Shown: in pieces, positions 24,822 to 33,537 of the stretch
How the letters are laid out: every line of letters begins with the position of its first letter
Position numbering within the stretch: position 1 is the first letter of the stretch
Notes under the pieces: model-generated
Seen by the model: the letters and a program-made list of their open reading frames with translations, nothing else
Told to the model about the DNA's origin: nothing
Database searches by the model: none
Program-made: the position numbers and the translations under genes
NCBI GenBank assembly: GCA_035536185.1
Contig: DATLOM010000025.1
Span: 1-49,719 of the forward strand
Reading direction: 5' to 3'
Source of the DNA: GCA-2861595 sp035536185
Lineage (GTDB): Bacteria; Actinomycetota; Acidimicrobiia; Acidimicrobiales; GCA-2861595
DNA length: 49,719 nucleotides

Positions 24822-25861
24822 ACGCCACCGACACCGGGGAACGTGGTCCCGCACCGGCGAGAAGCGCCGGGAGCGTGCTGGAGCTCGGGACCTGGCGGGG
24901 GGAGAACGTGACGGTGGGCCAGATCCTCGAGGCGCTCACCGACCTCCGCCGGTGCGAGCAGCGCAACGCCACCCGCACCTGCGTGGTCAACCTGGTGGTC
25001 CGCGCCGGCGACCAGGCCCAGGCCGCTCGGGCCTGCGCCGCGCTCCACCGTCTGGACGGCCGCCACCCCGGCCGCACGGTGGTCGTGGTGGGGCCGGCCG
25101 GCAACGGAGGCGGAGGGCGGTCCTCCATCCACGCCGAGGTCCGCCTCCACGGCACCGAGGCCGAGGGCCATCCGGTCTGGTCGGAAGACGTGAACCTGCA
25201 GGTGGCCGGGCCCCTGCTCGACCACCTCGACTCCCTGGTGGAGCCCCTCACCCTCCCCGACCTGCCGGTGGTCGCCTGGTTCGCCGGCCTGCCACCACAG
25301 CCGGCCGACCCTCTGCTGAGCGCAGCCGACGCGGTGATCGTCGATGCCAAGACAGAAGAGCCCGGTGGCGAGAAGTCCCTGCCGGCCATGGTTGCCCTGA
25401 GCCGGCGCAACGTCGTGATCGACCTGTCGTGGATCCGCCTTCGGCCCTGGCGAGAGCTGCTGGCCGGGTTGTTCGAGGGCCCGATCCTGCGGCCGTTCCT
25501 CGACGGCGTCACGCGCGCCGAGGTCCGAGGCAAATCCGGGCCCCGCCTGCTGCTGGCCGGCTGGCTGTCGTCGCGCCTCGGCCTGTCCCGCAGCCAGCTC
25601 GACCTGGTGGACAGCCGGCACACCTCCATGCGCCTCACGGCCGAGCACGACGGGGCGCGGGCCAGCTTCTCCGTCGAACGGCGCGAGGGCGAGCGCATGG
25701 TCTACGCCCGGGCCGAGGTCGACGGCGGGCCGACACACGAGGACCGGCTGTCGCTGCCCGACGACTCTCTCTCGTGGTCCCTCGCCCACGCACTCACCCA
25801 TCTGCGTCACGATCGGGTCCATAGTCAGGCAGTACATGCGGCATTGGGCCTGGGGGAATGA
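24818..25861 (+). CDS. opcA: Glucose-6-phosphate dehydrogenase assembly protein OpcA
   Basis: A 347-residue OpcA, which assembles or activates Zwf in actinomycetes and cyanobacteria. I placed the start at the GTG that overlaps the zwf stop (GTGA), consistent with the rest of the operon; a GTG four codons earlier is also possible. Typical segments are TWRGENVTVGQILEALTDLR, RTCVVNLVVRAG and VVVIDLSWIRL-like sequence (NVVIDLSWIRLRPWRELLAG). The C-terminal half contains the family's variable domain. The stop overlaps an ATG that opens an 11-codon reading frame towards pgl. Confidence 0.92.
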   Translation: MNATDTGERGPAPARSAGSVLELGTWRGENVTVGQILEALTDLRRCEQRNATRTCVVNLVVRAGDQAQAARACAALHRLDGRHPGRTVVVVGPAGNGGGGRSSIHAEVRLHGTEAEGHPVWSEDVNLQVAGPLLDHLDSLVEPLTLPDLPVVAWFAGLPPQPADPLLSAADAVIVDAKTEEPGGEKSLPAMVALSRRNVVIDLSWIRLRPWRELLAGLFEGPILRPFLDGVTRAEVRGKSGPRLLLAGWLSSRLGLSRSQLDLVDSRHTSMRLTAEHDGARASFSVERREGERMVYARAEVDGGPTHEDRLSLPDDSLSWSLAHALTHLRHDRVHSQAVHAALGLGE

Positions 25862-25877
25862 TCGGCGCAGAAGCTTT

Positions 25878-26597
25878 ATGGTTGGGAGGGTGAACGGAGA
25901 GCTCGTGGTGGTGGACGATCTCGCCGGCGAGTTCGCCGAGCGCGTGATCGATGCCTTCCGCCACCGCAGCAACGAGGATTTCTCCCTCGCCCTCTCCGGT
26001 GGCCGCACGGCCCGTGCCTGTTACGAGCGCCTCGCGACAGAGTCGGCCACCCACATCGACTGGTGGCTCGTGGAGGTCTACTGGGGCGACGAGCGCTGCG
26101 TTCCCCCGGAGGATCCCGACTCCAACGAGAGGCTCGGCCGGGAGGCGCTCCTGGAGCGGGTGGGAGCCGCGGGCTCCATCCATCCCATGCGCTGTGACGA
26201 CGGGCCGGACCCGTACCAGATGCGCATCGGGGAGCTCGGTCGCTTCGACGTGGTCCACCTCGGCCTGGGCGCCGACGGCCACACCGCGTCGCTCTTTCCG
26301 GGGTCTACCGGGTTGGAAGCGGACCCAGGCCGCCTGGTCGTGATGAACGAGGACCCGTCCGGCCTGAACCCCCACCGGCGCATGACCCTCACCCTCTCGG
26401 GGATCGCCCGGGCCCGGCTCGTCCTCTTCACCGTGGCCGGTGCCGGCAAGCGGCCCGCCATGCAGCGCATAGTCGACGGCGAGGACCTGCCGGCCTCACG
26501 GGTGACGGCCGAGCGGGTGGTGTGGCTGGTCGATCGGGAGGCGGCACCGTTGGGCCGGCCGGCCAATACCATGGTGGGTGGAACGGCACCGGCCTGA
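25878..26597 (+). CDS. pgl: 6-phosphogluconolactonase
   Basis: About 239 residues of the NagB/RpiA-like Pgl type, hydrolysing 6-phosphogluconolactone. Motifs: LALSGGRTARACYERL, WWLVEVYWGDERCVPPEDPDSN and HLGLGADGHTASLFPGS. The start is uncertain. ATG 25878 is used here; the GTG at 25890 (VNGELVVVDDL) is equally plausible because an 11-codon frame (MIGAEALWLGG) beginning at 25858 inside the opcA stop ends with a TGA overlapping that GTG. A longer start at 25836 would overlap opcA. Confidence 0.9.
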   Translation: MVGRVNGELVVVDDLAGEFAERVIDAFRHRSNEDFSLALSGGRTARACYERLATESATHIDWWLVEVYWGDERCVPPEDPDSNERLGREALLERVGAAGSIHPMRCDDGPDPYQMRIGELGRFDVVHLGLGADGHTASLFPGSTGLEADPGRLVVMNEDPSGLNPHRRMTLTLSGIARARLVLFTVAGAGKRPAMQRIVDGEDLPASRVTAERVVWLVDREAAPLGRPANTMVGGTAPA

Positions 26598-26632
26598 GGC
26601 CGTGGTGTGGACGACGAGAGGAGCTCTTCAGG

Positions 26633-27478
26633 ATGAAGCTAGGCATCGTGGGCAAGGGAGGCGTCGGCAAGACGACCCTCTCGGCACTGATCTGCCAGCA
26701 CTACGCGGCCCAGGGGAAGCGGGTGCTGGCCGTCGACACCGACTCGAACCCGAACCTCGCTCTCAGCCTCGGGCTGTCCCCGGCAGAGGCCGATGCCGTG
26801 CCCGTGCTGCCGAGGGCGCTGGTGGTCGGCACCGGCAACGGGGCCATCAGTCCGGCGCAGCTGCTGGCCGACTACGGCGTGCCCACCCCCTCGGAGGTGA
26901 CCCTGCTCAACGCCATGGCCGTCACCCAAGCGGGGGCCGGCTGAACCTGCAGCAGCCACGCTGCCGTGCGCAGCCTCCTGGGAGCAGCAATCGAGGAAGA
27001 GGCCGACCTCACACTGGTCGACATGGAAGCGGGTCTCGAGCACCTTTCCCGCTCCGGTGGCACGTTGGCCTACGCCGACGTCCTCCTGATGGTCATGGAG
27101 CCTTCCCGTAAGTCGATCCTCACCGCCCAGCGGACCTTGCACCTGGCCGACGAGCTGGGGATCCCCAAGTCCTACGGAGTGGGCAACAAGGCCCGACTGC
27201 CGGAGGACGCCGAGTTCTTCCGCACCGTCGCCGCCGAGTACGGGGTACCGCTCGCCGGGATCGTCCCCCACGACGCCGAGGTGGTCGAGGCCGACCGGTC
27301 GAACCACGTTCTCGGCCCGGGGCAGGCCCTGGCCGTGCGAAAGGTCGTGGCCGAGATCGCCTCGGTGGTGGATGCCACCGTGGCCGCCGGCAACGGTGCC
27401 GACGCCGAGCGGGAGGCGCTGCTCCGTGAGCGCGAGAAGGTCGACGCCCGGCTGGCCCAGCTGCAACAGGCCGACTGA
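26633..27478 (+). CDS. CooC-like P-loop ATPase with in-frame TGA at the metal-binding Cys (candidate selenoprotein or nonsense mutant)
   Basis: One continuous frame of 282 codons with a single TGA at codon 104 (26942-26944). It encodes a SIMIBI ATPase of the CooC/MinD/NifH class: MKLGIVGKGGVGKTTLSALI (deviant Walker A with signature K8 and K13), VLAVDTDSNPNLALSLGL, and after the TGA, LVDMEAGLEHLSRSGGTLAYADV. CooC proteins insert nickel into CO dehydrogenase and bind metal through a CxC motif at the dimer interface; the local sequence is QAGAG-(TGA)-TCSSHAAVRSLLG, so the TGA replaces the first Cys and would give U104-T-C106. No other lesion is seen and the codon use is uniform on both sides. 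The second part has no ribosome site of its own. A hairpin follows the TGA. It is the last gene after pgl, with GAGAGGAG before the ATG. No CO dehydrogenase gene is in the window, so the client is unknown. Confidence 0.75.
26953..26980 (+). promoter_or_regulatory. SECIS-like hairpin after the in-frame TGA
   Basis: GCTGC (26960-26964) pairs perfectly with GCAGC (26970-26974) around the loop CGTGC. The stem extends, with mismatches, through A26958-T26976 and CAG (26953-26955) with CTG (26978-26980). The loop G at 26966 is the second loop base, is followed by T, and lies 22 nt after the TGA. This fits the general bacterial SECIS geometry (short stem, small loop with an early G, 16-37 nt from the UGA). 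GC-rich coding DNA forms hairpins readily, so this alone is weak. Confidence 0.35.
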
Positions 27479-28433
27479 CCGACTGACCGTCTGGCCGGCC
27501 CTCGTCGCGGTGTGCCTGGCGCTCGGCGCCGGCTGCACCACGGCGGAACCGGACGGCGCCTCGTCCGGTGGGCCGCCCACCTCACCCCCGCTCGACGAGT
27601 CCTCGACCACGACGGCGGTGACCACCACGCCGGCACCCCCCGCGGCCACCGTCCTGGCCGCCGGCGACATCGCCGGCTGTGAGACCCAGGGCGACGAGCG
27701 CACGGCCGCGCTGCTGGACGCCCACGAAGGCACGATCCTCACCCTCGGGGACAACGTCTACGAGAGGGGCACGGCCCGCGAGTTCGCCGATTGCTATGCC
27801 CCCACCTGGGGGCGCCATCTGGGGCGGACCCGGCCCGCTCCGGGAAATCACGACTACGGAAATGGCCGGGCCACGGCGTACTTCGACTACTTCGGCCCGT
27901 CGGCCGGTGAGCGAGGGAAGGGCTGGTACAGCTTCGACGTGGGCGGCTGGCACCTGGTGGCGCTGAACTCCAACTGCGCCATCGTCGGCGGATGCGGTCG
28001 GGGTTCCGAACAGGAACGATGGCTGCGGGCCGATCTGGCCGCCCACCCCCGGCGGTGCACCCTCGCCTACTGGCACCACGCCCGCTTCAGCTCCGGGCTG
28101 CACGGCGACAACGACGTCACCGACGGCCTGTGGCGGGCCCTGCAGGACGCCGGGGCCGACGTCGTGCTCACCGGCCACGACCACGACTACGAGCGCTTCA
28201 CCACCCTCGATCCTGCCGGCCGCCCGGCCGCTCAGGGGATCCGTGTGTTCGTCGTCGGCACCGGTGGCCGCAGTCTCTACCCGTTCAGGGCGCCGGTCCC
28301 CGGCAGCGAGGTCCGCCACGCCGCCGGGTACGGCATCCTCCGGCTGGTGCTCGGGGAGAAGGGCTACGACTGGCGATTCCTCCCCGTGGAGGGCTCCAGC
28401 TTCAGCGACACCGGCGAGGGCACCTGCCGCTGA
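27426..28433 (+). CDS. Secreted metallophosphoesterase (probable lipoprotein)
   Basis: A calcineurin-like phosphoesterase with five metal-site motifs in order: LAAGDIAGC, LTLGDNVYERG, PAPGNHDYGNG, LAYWHHARFSSG and VLTGHDHDYERF. It would bind two metals and hydrolyse a phosphoester outside the membrane. A hydrophobic segment PALVAVCLALGAGC followed by a Thr/Pro/Ser-rich linker of about 40 residues suggests a lipoprotein with lipidated Cys, although the lipobox is imperfect. The start is uncertain: GTG 27426 overlaps the previous gene by 53 bp, GTG 27510 leaves almost no signal region, and 27372 is the longest possibility. The domain itself begins near 27650 and is secure. Confidence 0.8.
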   Translation: MSARRSTPGWPSCNRPTDRLTVWPALVAVCLALGAGCTTAEPDGASSGGPPTSPPLDESSTTTAVTTTPAPPAATVLAAGDIAGCETQGDERTAALLDAHEGTILTLGDNVYERGTAREFADCYAPTWGRHLGRTRPAPGNHDYGNGRATAYFDYFGPSAGERGKGWYSFDVGGWHLVALNSNCAIVGGCGRGSEQERWLRADLAAHPRRCTLAYWHHARFSSGLHGDNDVTDGLWRALQDAGADVVLTGHDHDYERFTTLDPAGRPAAQGIRVFVVGTGGRSLYPFRAPVPGSEVRHAAGYGILRLVLGEKGYDWRFLPVEGSSFSDTGEGTCR

Positions 28434-28450
28434 CTGGCAGACTCCTCGCC

Positions 28451-31189
28451 GTGAAGGAAGCCTGCGACAGCGACGAGCACCTCCGAGCCGACATCCGCCT
28501 GCTCGGCACCCTGCTCGGCCAGACGCTGGTGCGCCAGGTCGGCCCCGAGCTCCTGGCGCTGGTGGAGCGCGTCCGCGAGCTGAGCCGTCACGGTCGCGAG
28601 GACCCGCGGGATCACGGGATGGGGGCCGTGCTGGGCGCCCTCGACCTGTCCACCGCGATCGCGCTGGCCAGGGCCTTCTCGTCCTACTTCCACCTGGCCA
28701 ACACCGCCGAGCAGGTGCACCGGGCCGCCGCGCTGGACCAGTGGCGGGCCGAGCACGGCAGCGCCATCCAGCAGATGGCCCAGAAGGTGGCCGCCGATCC
28801 CGCGGCCGCCGAGGATCTTCGCCGTTGCGCGGCGCGGATCGAGTTGCGCCCCGTCTTCACCGCTCACCCCACGGAGGTCGCCCGGCGATCGGTCCTGACG
28901 AAGCTGCGTCGGGTCGGCGAGCTGCTCCAGCGGCGTAGCCACGCGCCCAGCCGCGAGCACGACGCCATCGACGAGCGTCTCGCCGAGATCATCGACCTCC
29001 TATGGCAAACCGACGAACTGCGGCGGGAGCGGCCGACGCCGGCCCAGGAGGCGGGGGCGGTGAACTTCTATCTCGACGACCTCGGGCGCAACGTCGTGCC
29101 CGGTGTCGTGCGCGATTACGTCGGCGAACTGTCGAAGCTCGGCGCCGAGCTGCCTCCGACCGCCACTCCCATCCACTTCGGCAGCTGGGTGGGTGGCGAC
29201 CGTGACGGCAACCCCAACGTCACTCCTGAGGTGACGATGTCGGTCCTGGCCCAGCAGCACGACATGGGCATCGAGATGCTCCTCAGCGGCATCGACGCCC
29301 TGACCACCGTGCTCAGCTGCTCGACGCAGATCGTCCGGGTGTCGGCGGAGCTGGCCGAGAGCATCGAGCAGGACCGGCTGCTCTTTCCCGAGGTGGCGCG
29401 CCGCTTCGGCGGCCTGAACGCAGAGGAGCCCTACCGGCTCAAGGTTTCGTTCATCCGCCAGCGCCTCCGCAACACCCAGCACCGCCTGGCCGAGGGACGG
29501 ACCGTGGTGGCCGCCGCCGAGTACGCGGACGCCGCCGGCCTGCTGGCCGACCTCGAGCTGATCAGGGAGTCGCTGCTGGCCAACCGTGGCGAGCTGGCGG
29601 CCAACGGCTCACTGGCCCGCCTCATGCGGACGGTGGCCGCCTTCCGCTTCCATGTCGCCACCCTGGACATCAGGGAGCACGCCCAGCGCCACCACCGTGC
29701 GCTCGCCGCGGTGATCGACACCCATGGCGACCCGGAGATCCCCTACTCCGATCTGGACGCGCAGGAGCGCTTCGACCTGCTGTCCCTGGAGCTCCAGAGC
29801 CGGCACCCGCTGATCGGGCCGCTCACCCCCCTCGACGGCGAGGCGGCAGCCGTCCTGGCCGTGTTCACGACGCTCCGGGCCGCTCTCGACCGCTTCGGGG
29901 CCGGTGCCGTGGAGAGCTACGTGGTGTCGATGACGAGAGGACCCGACGACATCCTGGCGGCGGTGGTGCTGGCCAGGGAGGCCGGCCTCGTCGACGTCTT
30001 CGAGGGTGTAGCCCGCATCGGCTTCGTGCCCCTGCTCGAGACGGTCCGCGAGCTGAGCTCGGCGGCAGCCATCCTGGACGCCCTCTTGTCGGATGAGGCC
30101 TACAGGACGATCGTCCGGCTCCGGGGCGACATCCAGGAGGTCATGCTCGGGTACTCCGATTCCAACAAGGACACCGGCATCACAACGTCGCAGTGGGAGA
30201 TCCACAAGGCACAACGCCAGCTCCGGGACGTGTCCTCACGCCACGGCGTGCACCTGCGGCTGTTCCACGGAAGGGGCGGCACGGTCGGCCGAGGCGGAGG
30301 GCCGACCCACGACGCCATCCTCGCTCAGCCCTTCGGCGTGCTGCAGGGATCGATGAAGCTCACCGAGCAGGGAGAGGTCATCTCCGACAAGTACCTGTTC
30401 CCGAGCCTGGCCCGCCACAACCTCGAACTGGCCCTCGCCGCCGTGGCCGAGGCGACGGTGCTCCATCAGACGTCTCGACTGACGGTCGAGACGCTCCTCC
30501 GGTGGGACGGGACCATGGATGCCATATCCGAGGCGGCGGCCGGCTCGTACCGCTCGTTGCTCGACGCACCCGGCTTCGCCGAGTACTTCTGCTCGTCGAC
30601 GCCGGTCAACGAGCTGAGCGAGCTCAACCTCGGCTCCCGACCCGCCCGGCGCCCGGGCCAGGACGGGGGAACCGAGCTCGAGCAGCTCCGGGCCATTCCG
30701 TGGGTGTTCGCGTGGACGCAGTCCCGCCAGATCATCCCGGGCTGGTACGGGCTCGGGTCCGGCCTGGCCGCGGGCAGGGCGGTCGACCTCCGGGAGCTGA
30801 CCGACATGTACGAGGGATGGCACTTCTTCCGCACGTTCATCTCCAACGTGGAGATGGTCCTGGCCAAGGTCGACCTGGGCATCGCCGCCATGTACGTGGA
30901 CCGCCTGGTCGCGCCGGAGCTGCAATGCCTGTTCGACGCCATCCGCACCGAGTACGAGGTCACGGTGGCCGAGGTTCTCGCCGTCACCGGCCAGTCGAGC
31001 CTGCTGGAGCGCCAGCCCGAGCTCCGGCGGACCCTCGACGTGCGGGATCTCTACCTGGACCCGATCAGCCATCTGCAGGTGAACCTGCTCTCGCGCTGGC
31101 GCACCGGCGACCACACAGACCCTCTGTTGCGCCGGGGACTGCTGCTGACCGTCAACGGCATCGCCGCCGGGCTCCGCAACACGGGTTGA
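28451..31189 (+). CDS. ppc: Phosphoenolpyruvate carboxylase
   Basis: A 912-residue enzyme that carboxylates PEP to oxaloacetate, replenishing the TCA cycle. Signature 1 holds the catalytic His (H139 in FTAHPTEVARRS, E. coli H138). Signature 2 is VMLGYSDSNKDTGITTSQWE, and the glycine-rich loop is FHGRGGTVGRGGGPTHDAI. The C-terminus ends LRNTG, the conserved tail that reaches the active site. The GTG at 28451 is chosen because it gives a normal N-terminus; sequence upstream belongs to the phosphoesterase. Confidence 0.96.
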   Translation: MKEACDSDEHLRADIRLLGTLLGQTLVRQVGPELLALVERVRELSRHGREDPRDHGMGAVLGALDLSTAIALARAFSSYFHLANTAEQVHRAAALDQWRAEHGSAIQQMAQKVAADPAAAEDLRRCAARIELRPVFTAHPTEVARRSVLTKLRRVGELLQRRSHAPSREHDAIDERLAEIIDLLWQTDELRRERPTPAQEAGAVNFYLDDLGRNVVPGVVRDYVGELSKLGAELPPTATPIHFGSWVGGDRDGNPNVTPEVTMSVLAQQHDMGIEMLLSGIDALTTVLSCSTQIVRVSAELAESIEQDRLLFPEVARRFGGLNAEEPYRLKVSFIRQRLRNTQHRLAEGRTVVAAAEYADAAGLLADLELIRESLLANRGELAANGSLARLMRTVAAFRFHVATLDIREHAQRHHRALAAVIDTHGDPEIPYSDLDAQERFDLLSLELQSRHPLIGPLTPLDGEAAAVLAVFTTLRAALDRFGAGAVESYVVSMTRGPDDILAAVVLAREAGLVDVFEGVARIGFVPLLETVRELSSAAAILDALLSDEAYRTIVRLRGDIQEVMLGYSDSNKDTGITTSQWEIHKAQRQLRDVSSRHGVHLRLFHGRGGTVGRGGGPTHDAILAQPFGVLQGSMKLTEQGEVISDKYLFPSLARHNLELALAAVAEATVLHQTSRLTVETLLRWDGTMDAISEAAAGSYRSLLDAPGFAEYFCSSTPVNELSELNLGSRPARRPGQDGGTELEQLRAIPWVFAWTQSRQIIPGWYGLGSGLAAGRAVDLRELTDMYEGWHFFRTFISNVEMVLAKVDLGIAAMYVDRLVAPELQCLFDAIRTEYEVTVAEVLAVTGQSSLLERQPELRRTLDVRDLYLDPISHLQVNLLSRWRTGDHTDPLLRRGLLLTVNGIAAGLRNTG

Positions 31190-31228
31190 GACTCGCGCCC
31201 GCCGGCGGGGAACGGCGGCCACCCAAGG

Positions 31229-31234
31229 TACGGT
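31229..31234 (+). promoter_or_regulatory. -10 hexamer of fbiC (leaderless)
   Basis: TACGGT, seven bases before the fbiC ATG, in the 52-bp space after ppc. Confidence 0.4.
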
Positions 31235-31241
31235 GTCGGTG

Positions 31242-33536
31242 ATGGGGCCCGACCTGCTCGGTGTGCCCCTTCCCGAGCTCCTCGAGGCGGCGGCCGCGGT
31301 CCGGGATGCGGCCCACGGCCGGAGGATCACCTATTCGCCGAAGGTCTTCGTCCCCCTGACCCAGCTCTGTCGCGACCGTTGCGGCTACTGCACCTTCGCC
31401 CAGCCACCGGCCCGGCTGGAGGCGCCCTACCTCACCCCCGAGCAGGTGCTGGCCGTAGCGCGCGCCGGCGCCTCCGCCGGCTGCCGCGAGGCGCTCTTCA
31501 CCCTCGGCGAGCGCCCGGAGCTGCGGTACCCGGTGGCCGGCGAATGGCTCGCCCGCAACGGGTTCGAGTCGACCCTCGACTACCTGCGGGCCTCCTGCGC
31601 CCTCGTCAGCGAGGCGACCGGGCTTCTTCCCCACGGGAACGCCGGCGCCCTGCTGGGCCCGGAGCTGGCGGCCATGCGGGAGGTGACGGCCTCCCAGGGC
31701 ATGATGCTCGAGGCCCTCGAGCCCGGCCTGGCCTGCCACCAGGGCTCACCGGACAAGACCCCGGAGCGCCGGCTGGCCACGCTCGAGGCCGCCGGCGAGC
31801 TGGGCATCCCGTTCACCACCGGGGTCCTCTGTGGTATCGGGGAGAGCCGCCACGACCGGCTCGGCGCCCTGCGGGCCATCGCCGCCTCGCACCGCCGGCA
31901 CGGGCACGTTCAGGAGGTGATCGTCCAGAACTTCCTCCCCAAGCCGGGGACGACGATGCACCTGGCCCCGCCGTGCCCCCCCGACGAGCTGCTGTGGTCC
32001 GTGGCCGTGGCCCGTCTGGTCCTTCCAATGGAGATCCACCTCCAGGCCCCCCCCAACCTGTCGGAGGACTTCGGCCGCCTGCTCGACGCCGGCATCGACG
32101 ACTGGGGCGGGATCTCCCCGGTGACCGCCGACCACGTCAATCCCGAACGGCCGTGGCCGGCACTGGACCGGCTGGCCACTGTTTGCCGTGCACGCGGCTT
32201 CACCCTGGCCCCCCGACTGACCGTGTACCCGGAGTTCGCCCGTGATCCGGCCCGGTGGCTGTCGCCGGCCATGCGCTTCCCGGTGATGGATCTCTGCGAC
32301 GCCGAGGGCCTGGCCCGCGACGACCTCGATTGGTACGCCGGCACCACCGCGTCCCCGCCGGCGCTGGTGCCCGCCGTCTCGACCCCGGCCGGTCCCGCCG
32401 CCGCCGCCAACGGCCCGGTGGCCGATGTGCTCACCGGGATCCGGGGCGGGGAGGAGCCCGGTGTGGAGGAGCTCGTCACGCTCTTCGGTGCCCGGGGGCC
32501 CGAGGTGACGGCGGTGGCCGAGGCGGCCGACCAGGTGCGCCGGGAGGCGGTGGGAGAGCCGGTCACGTGGGTCGCCAATCGCAACATCAACTACACCAAC
32601 GTCTGCACCTTCAAGTGCCGCTTCTGCGCCTTCTCGAAGGGGCCCCTCTCGCTCAACCTGCGGGGTGAGCCGTACCTCCTGGACTTCGAGGAGATCACCC
32701 GGCGGGTCGTCGAGGCCGAGGCCCGGGGCGCCACCGAGGTCTGCCTCCAGGGCGGGATCCACCCCAGCTTCGACGGCGACTACTACGTCGACGTCATCGC
32801 CGCCGTGCGGGCGGCGTCGCCCACCATCCACATCCACGGCTTCACCGCGCTGGAGGTCACCGAGGGTGCCCGCCGCCTGGCCGAGCCTCTGGAGACCTAC
32901 CTCGGCCGCCTGCGCGACGCCGGCCTGAAGAGCCTTCCGGGCACCGCGGCCGAGATACTCGACGACGAGATCCGGGCCGTGCTCTGCCCCGACAAGATCG
33001 ACACCGAGGAGTGGCTGGAGGCCCACCGCACCGCACACCAGGTGGGGCTGCGGTCGAACATCACCATCATGTTCGGCTCCATCGAGCACCCGGTCCACTG
33101 GGCCCGTCACATCGTGCGGACACGGGCGCTGCAGAAGGAGACCGGCGGCTTCACCGAGTTCGTGCCCCTTCCTTTCGTGCACATGGCGGCGCCGATCTAC
33201 CTGCAGCGGGCCAGCCGCAGGGGGCCGACGTTCCGGGAGGTGCTGCTCATGCACGCCGTGGCCAGGCTCGCCTATCACCCCCTGGTGCCCAACATCCAGG
33301 TGTCGTGGGTGAAGACGGGGCCCGAGGGAGCGCGTCAGGCCCTCCAGGCCGGCGCCAACGACCTCGGCGGCACCCTCATGGACGAGAACATCTCCCGGGC
33401 GGCGGGAGCAGCCCACGGCCAGGCCATGGACCGCGAGGCGCTGGCGGCCGTCGTATCGCCCCTGGGGCGCCCCCTCGTGCAGCGCACCACGCTCTACGAG
33501 AGCACCGGCGCCGGTGCCGGCGCCGGCGGGGCCTGA
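31242..33536 (+). CDS. fbiC: FO synthase, CofG-CofH fusion
   Basis: A 764-residue double radical-SAM enzyme that builds the deazaflavin FO, chromophore of coenzyme F420, from tyrosine and a ribityl-diaminouracil. The N-terminal CofG half has C43-x3-C47-x2-C50 (CRDRCGYCTF) and the C-terminal CofH half has C455-x3-C459-x2-C462 (CTFKCRFCAF). Each cluster binds one 4Fe-4S. The halves are joined near residues 365-400 by a Pro/Ala-rich linker. The fused form is typical of actinomycetes. The other F420 genes (fbiA, fbiB, fbiD) are not in the window. Confidence 0.96.
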   Translation: MGPDLLGVPLPELLEAAAAVRDAAHGRRITYSPKVFVPLTQLCRDRCGYCTFAQPPARLEAPYLTPEQVLAVARAGASAGCREALFTLGERPELRYPVAGEWLARNGFESTLDYLRASCALVSEATGLLPHGNAGALLGPELAAMREVTASQGMMLEALEPGLACHQGSPDKTPERRLATLEAAGELGIPFTTGVLCGIGESRHDRLGALRAIAASHRRHGHVQEVIVQNFLPKPGTTMHLAPPCPPDELLWSVAVARLVLPMEIHLQAPPNLSEDFGRLLDAGIDDWGGISPVTADHVNPERPWPALDRLATVCRARGFTLAPRLTVYPEFARDPARWLSPAMRFPVMDLCDAEGLARDDLDWYAGTTASPPALVPAVSTPAGPAAAANGPVADVLTGIRGGEEPGVEELVTLFGARGPEVTAVAEAADQVRREAVGEPVTWVANRNINYTNVCTFKCRFCAFSKGPLSLNLRGEPYLLDFEEITRRVVEAEARGATEVCLQGGIHPSFDGDYYVDVIAAVRAASPTIHIHGFTALEVTEGARRLAEPLETYLGRLRDAGLKSLPGTAAEILDDEIRAVLCPDKIDTEEWLEAHRTAHQVGLRSNITIMFGSIEHPVHWARHIVRTRALQKETGGFTEFVPLPFVHMAAPIYLQRASRRGPTFREVLLMHAVARLAYHPLVPNIQVSWVKTGPEGARQALQAGANDLGGTLMDENISRAAGAAHGQAMDREALAAVVSPLGRPLVQRTTLYESTGAGAGAGGA

Positions 33537-33537
33537 C

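Noticed and set aside
26930..26966. Frameshift as the explanation of the split CooC-like gene
   Set aside because: Both halves are in the same frame, 333 bases from start to start; only a single base change (TGC to TGA) or recoding explains the interruption.
26966..27478. Second half of the CooC-like gene as an independent gene starting at GTG 26966
   Set aside because: No ribosome site or promoter precedes it, it is in the same frame as the first half, and conserved residues (TCSSHAA) lie between the TGA and this GTG, so it is the continuation of one gene.
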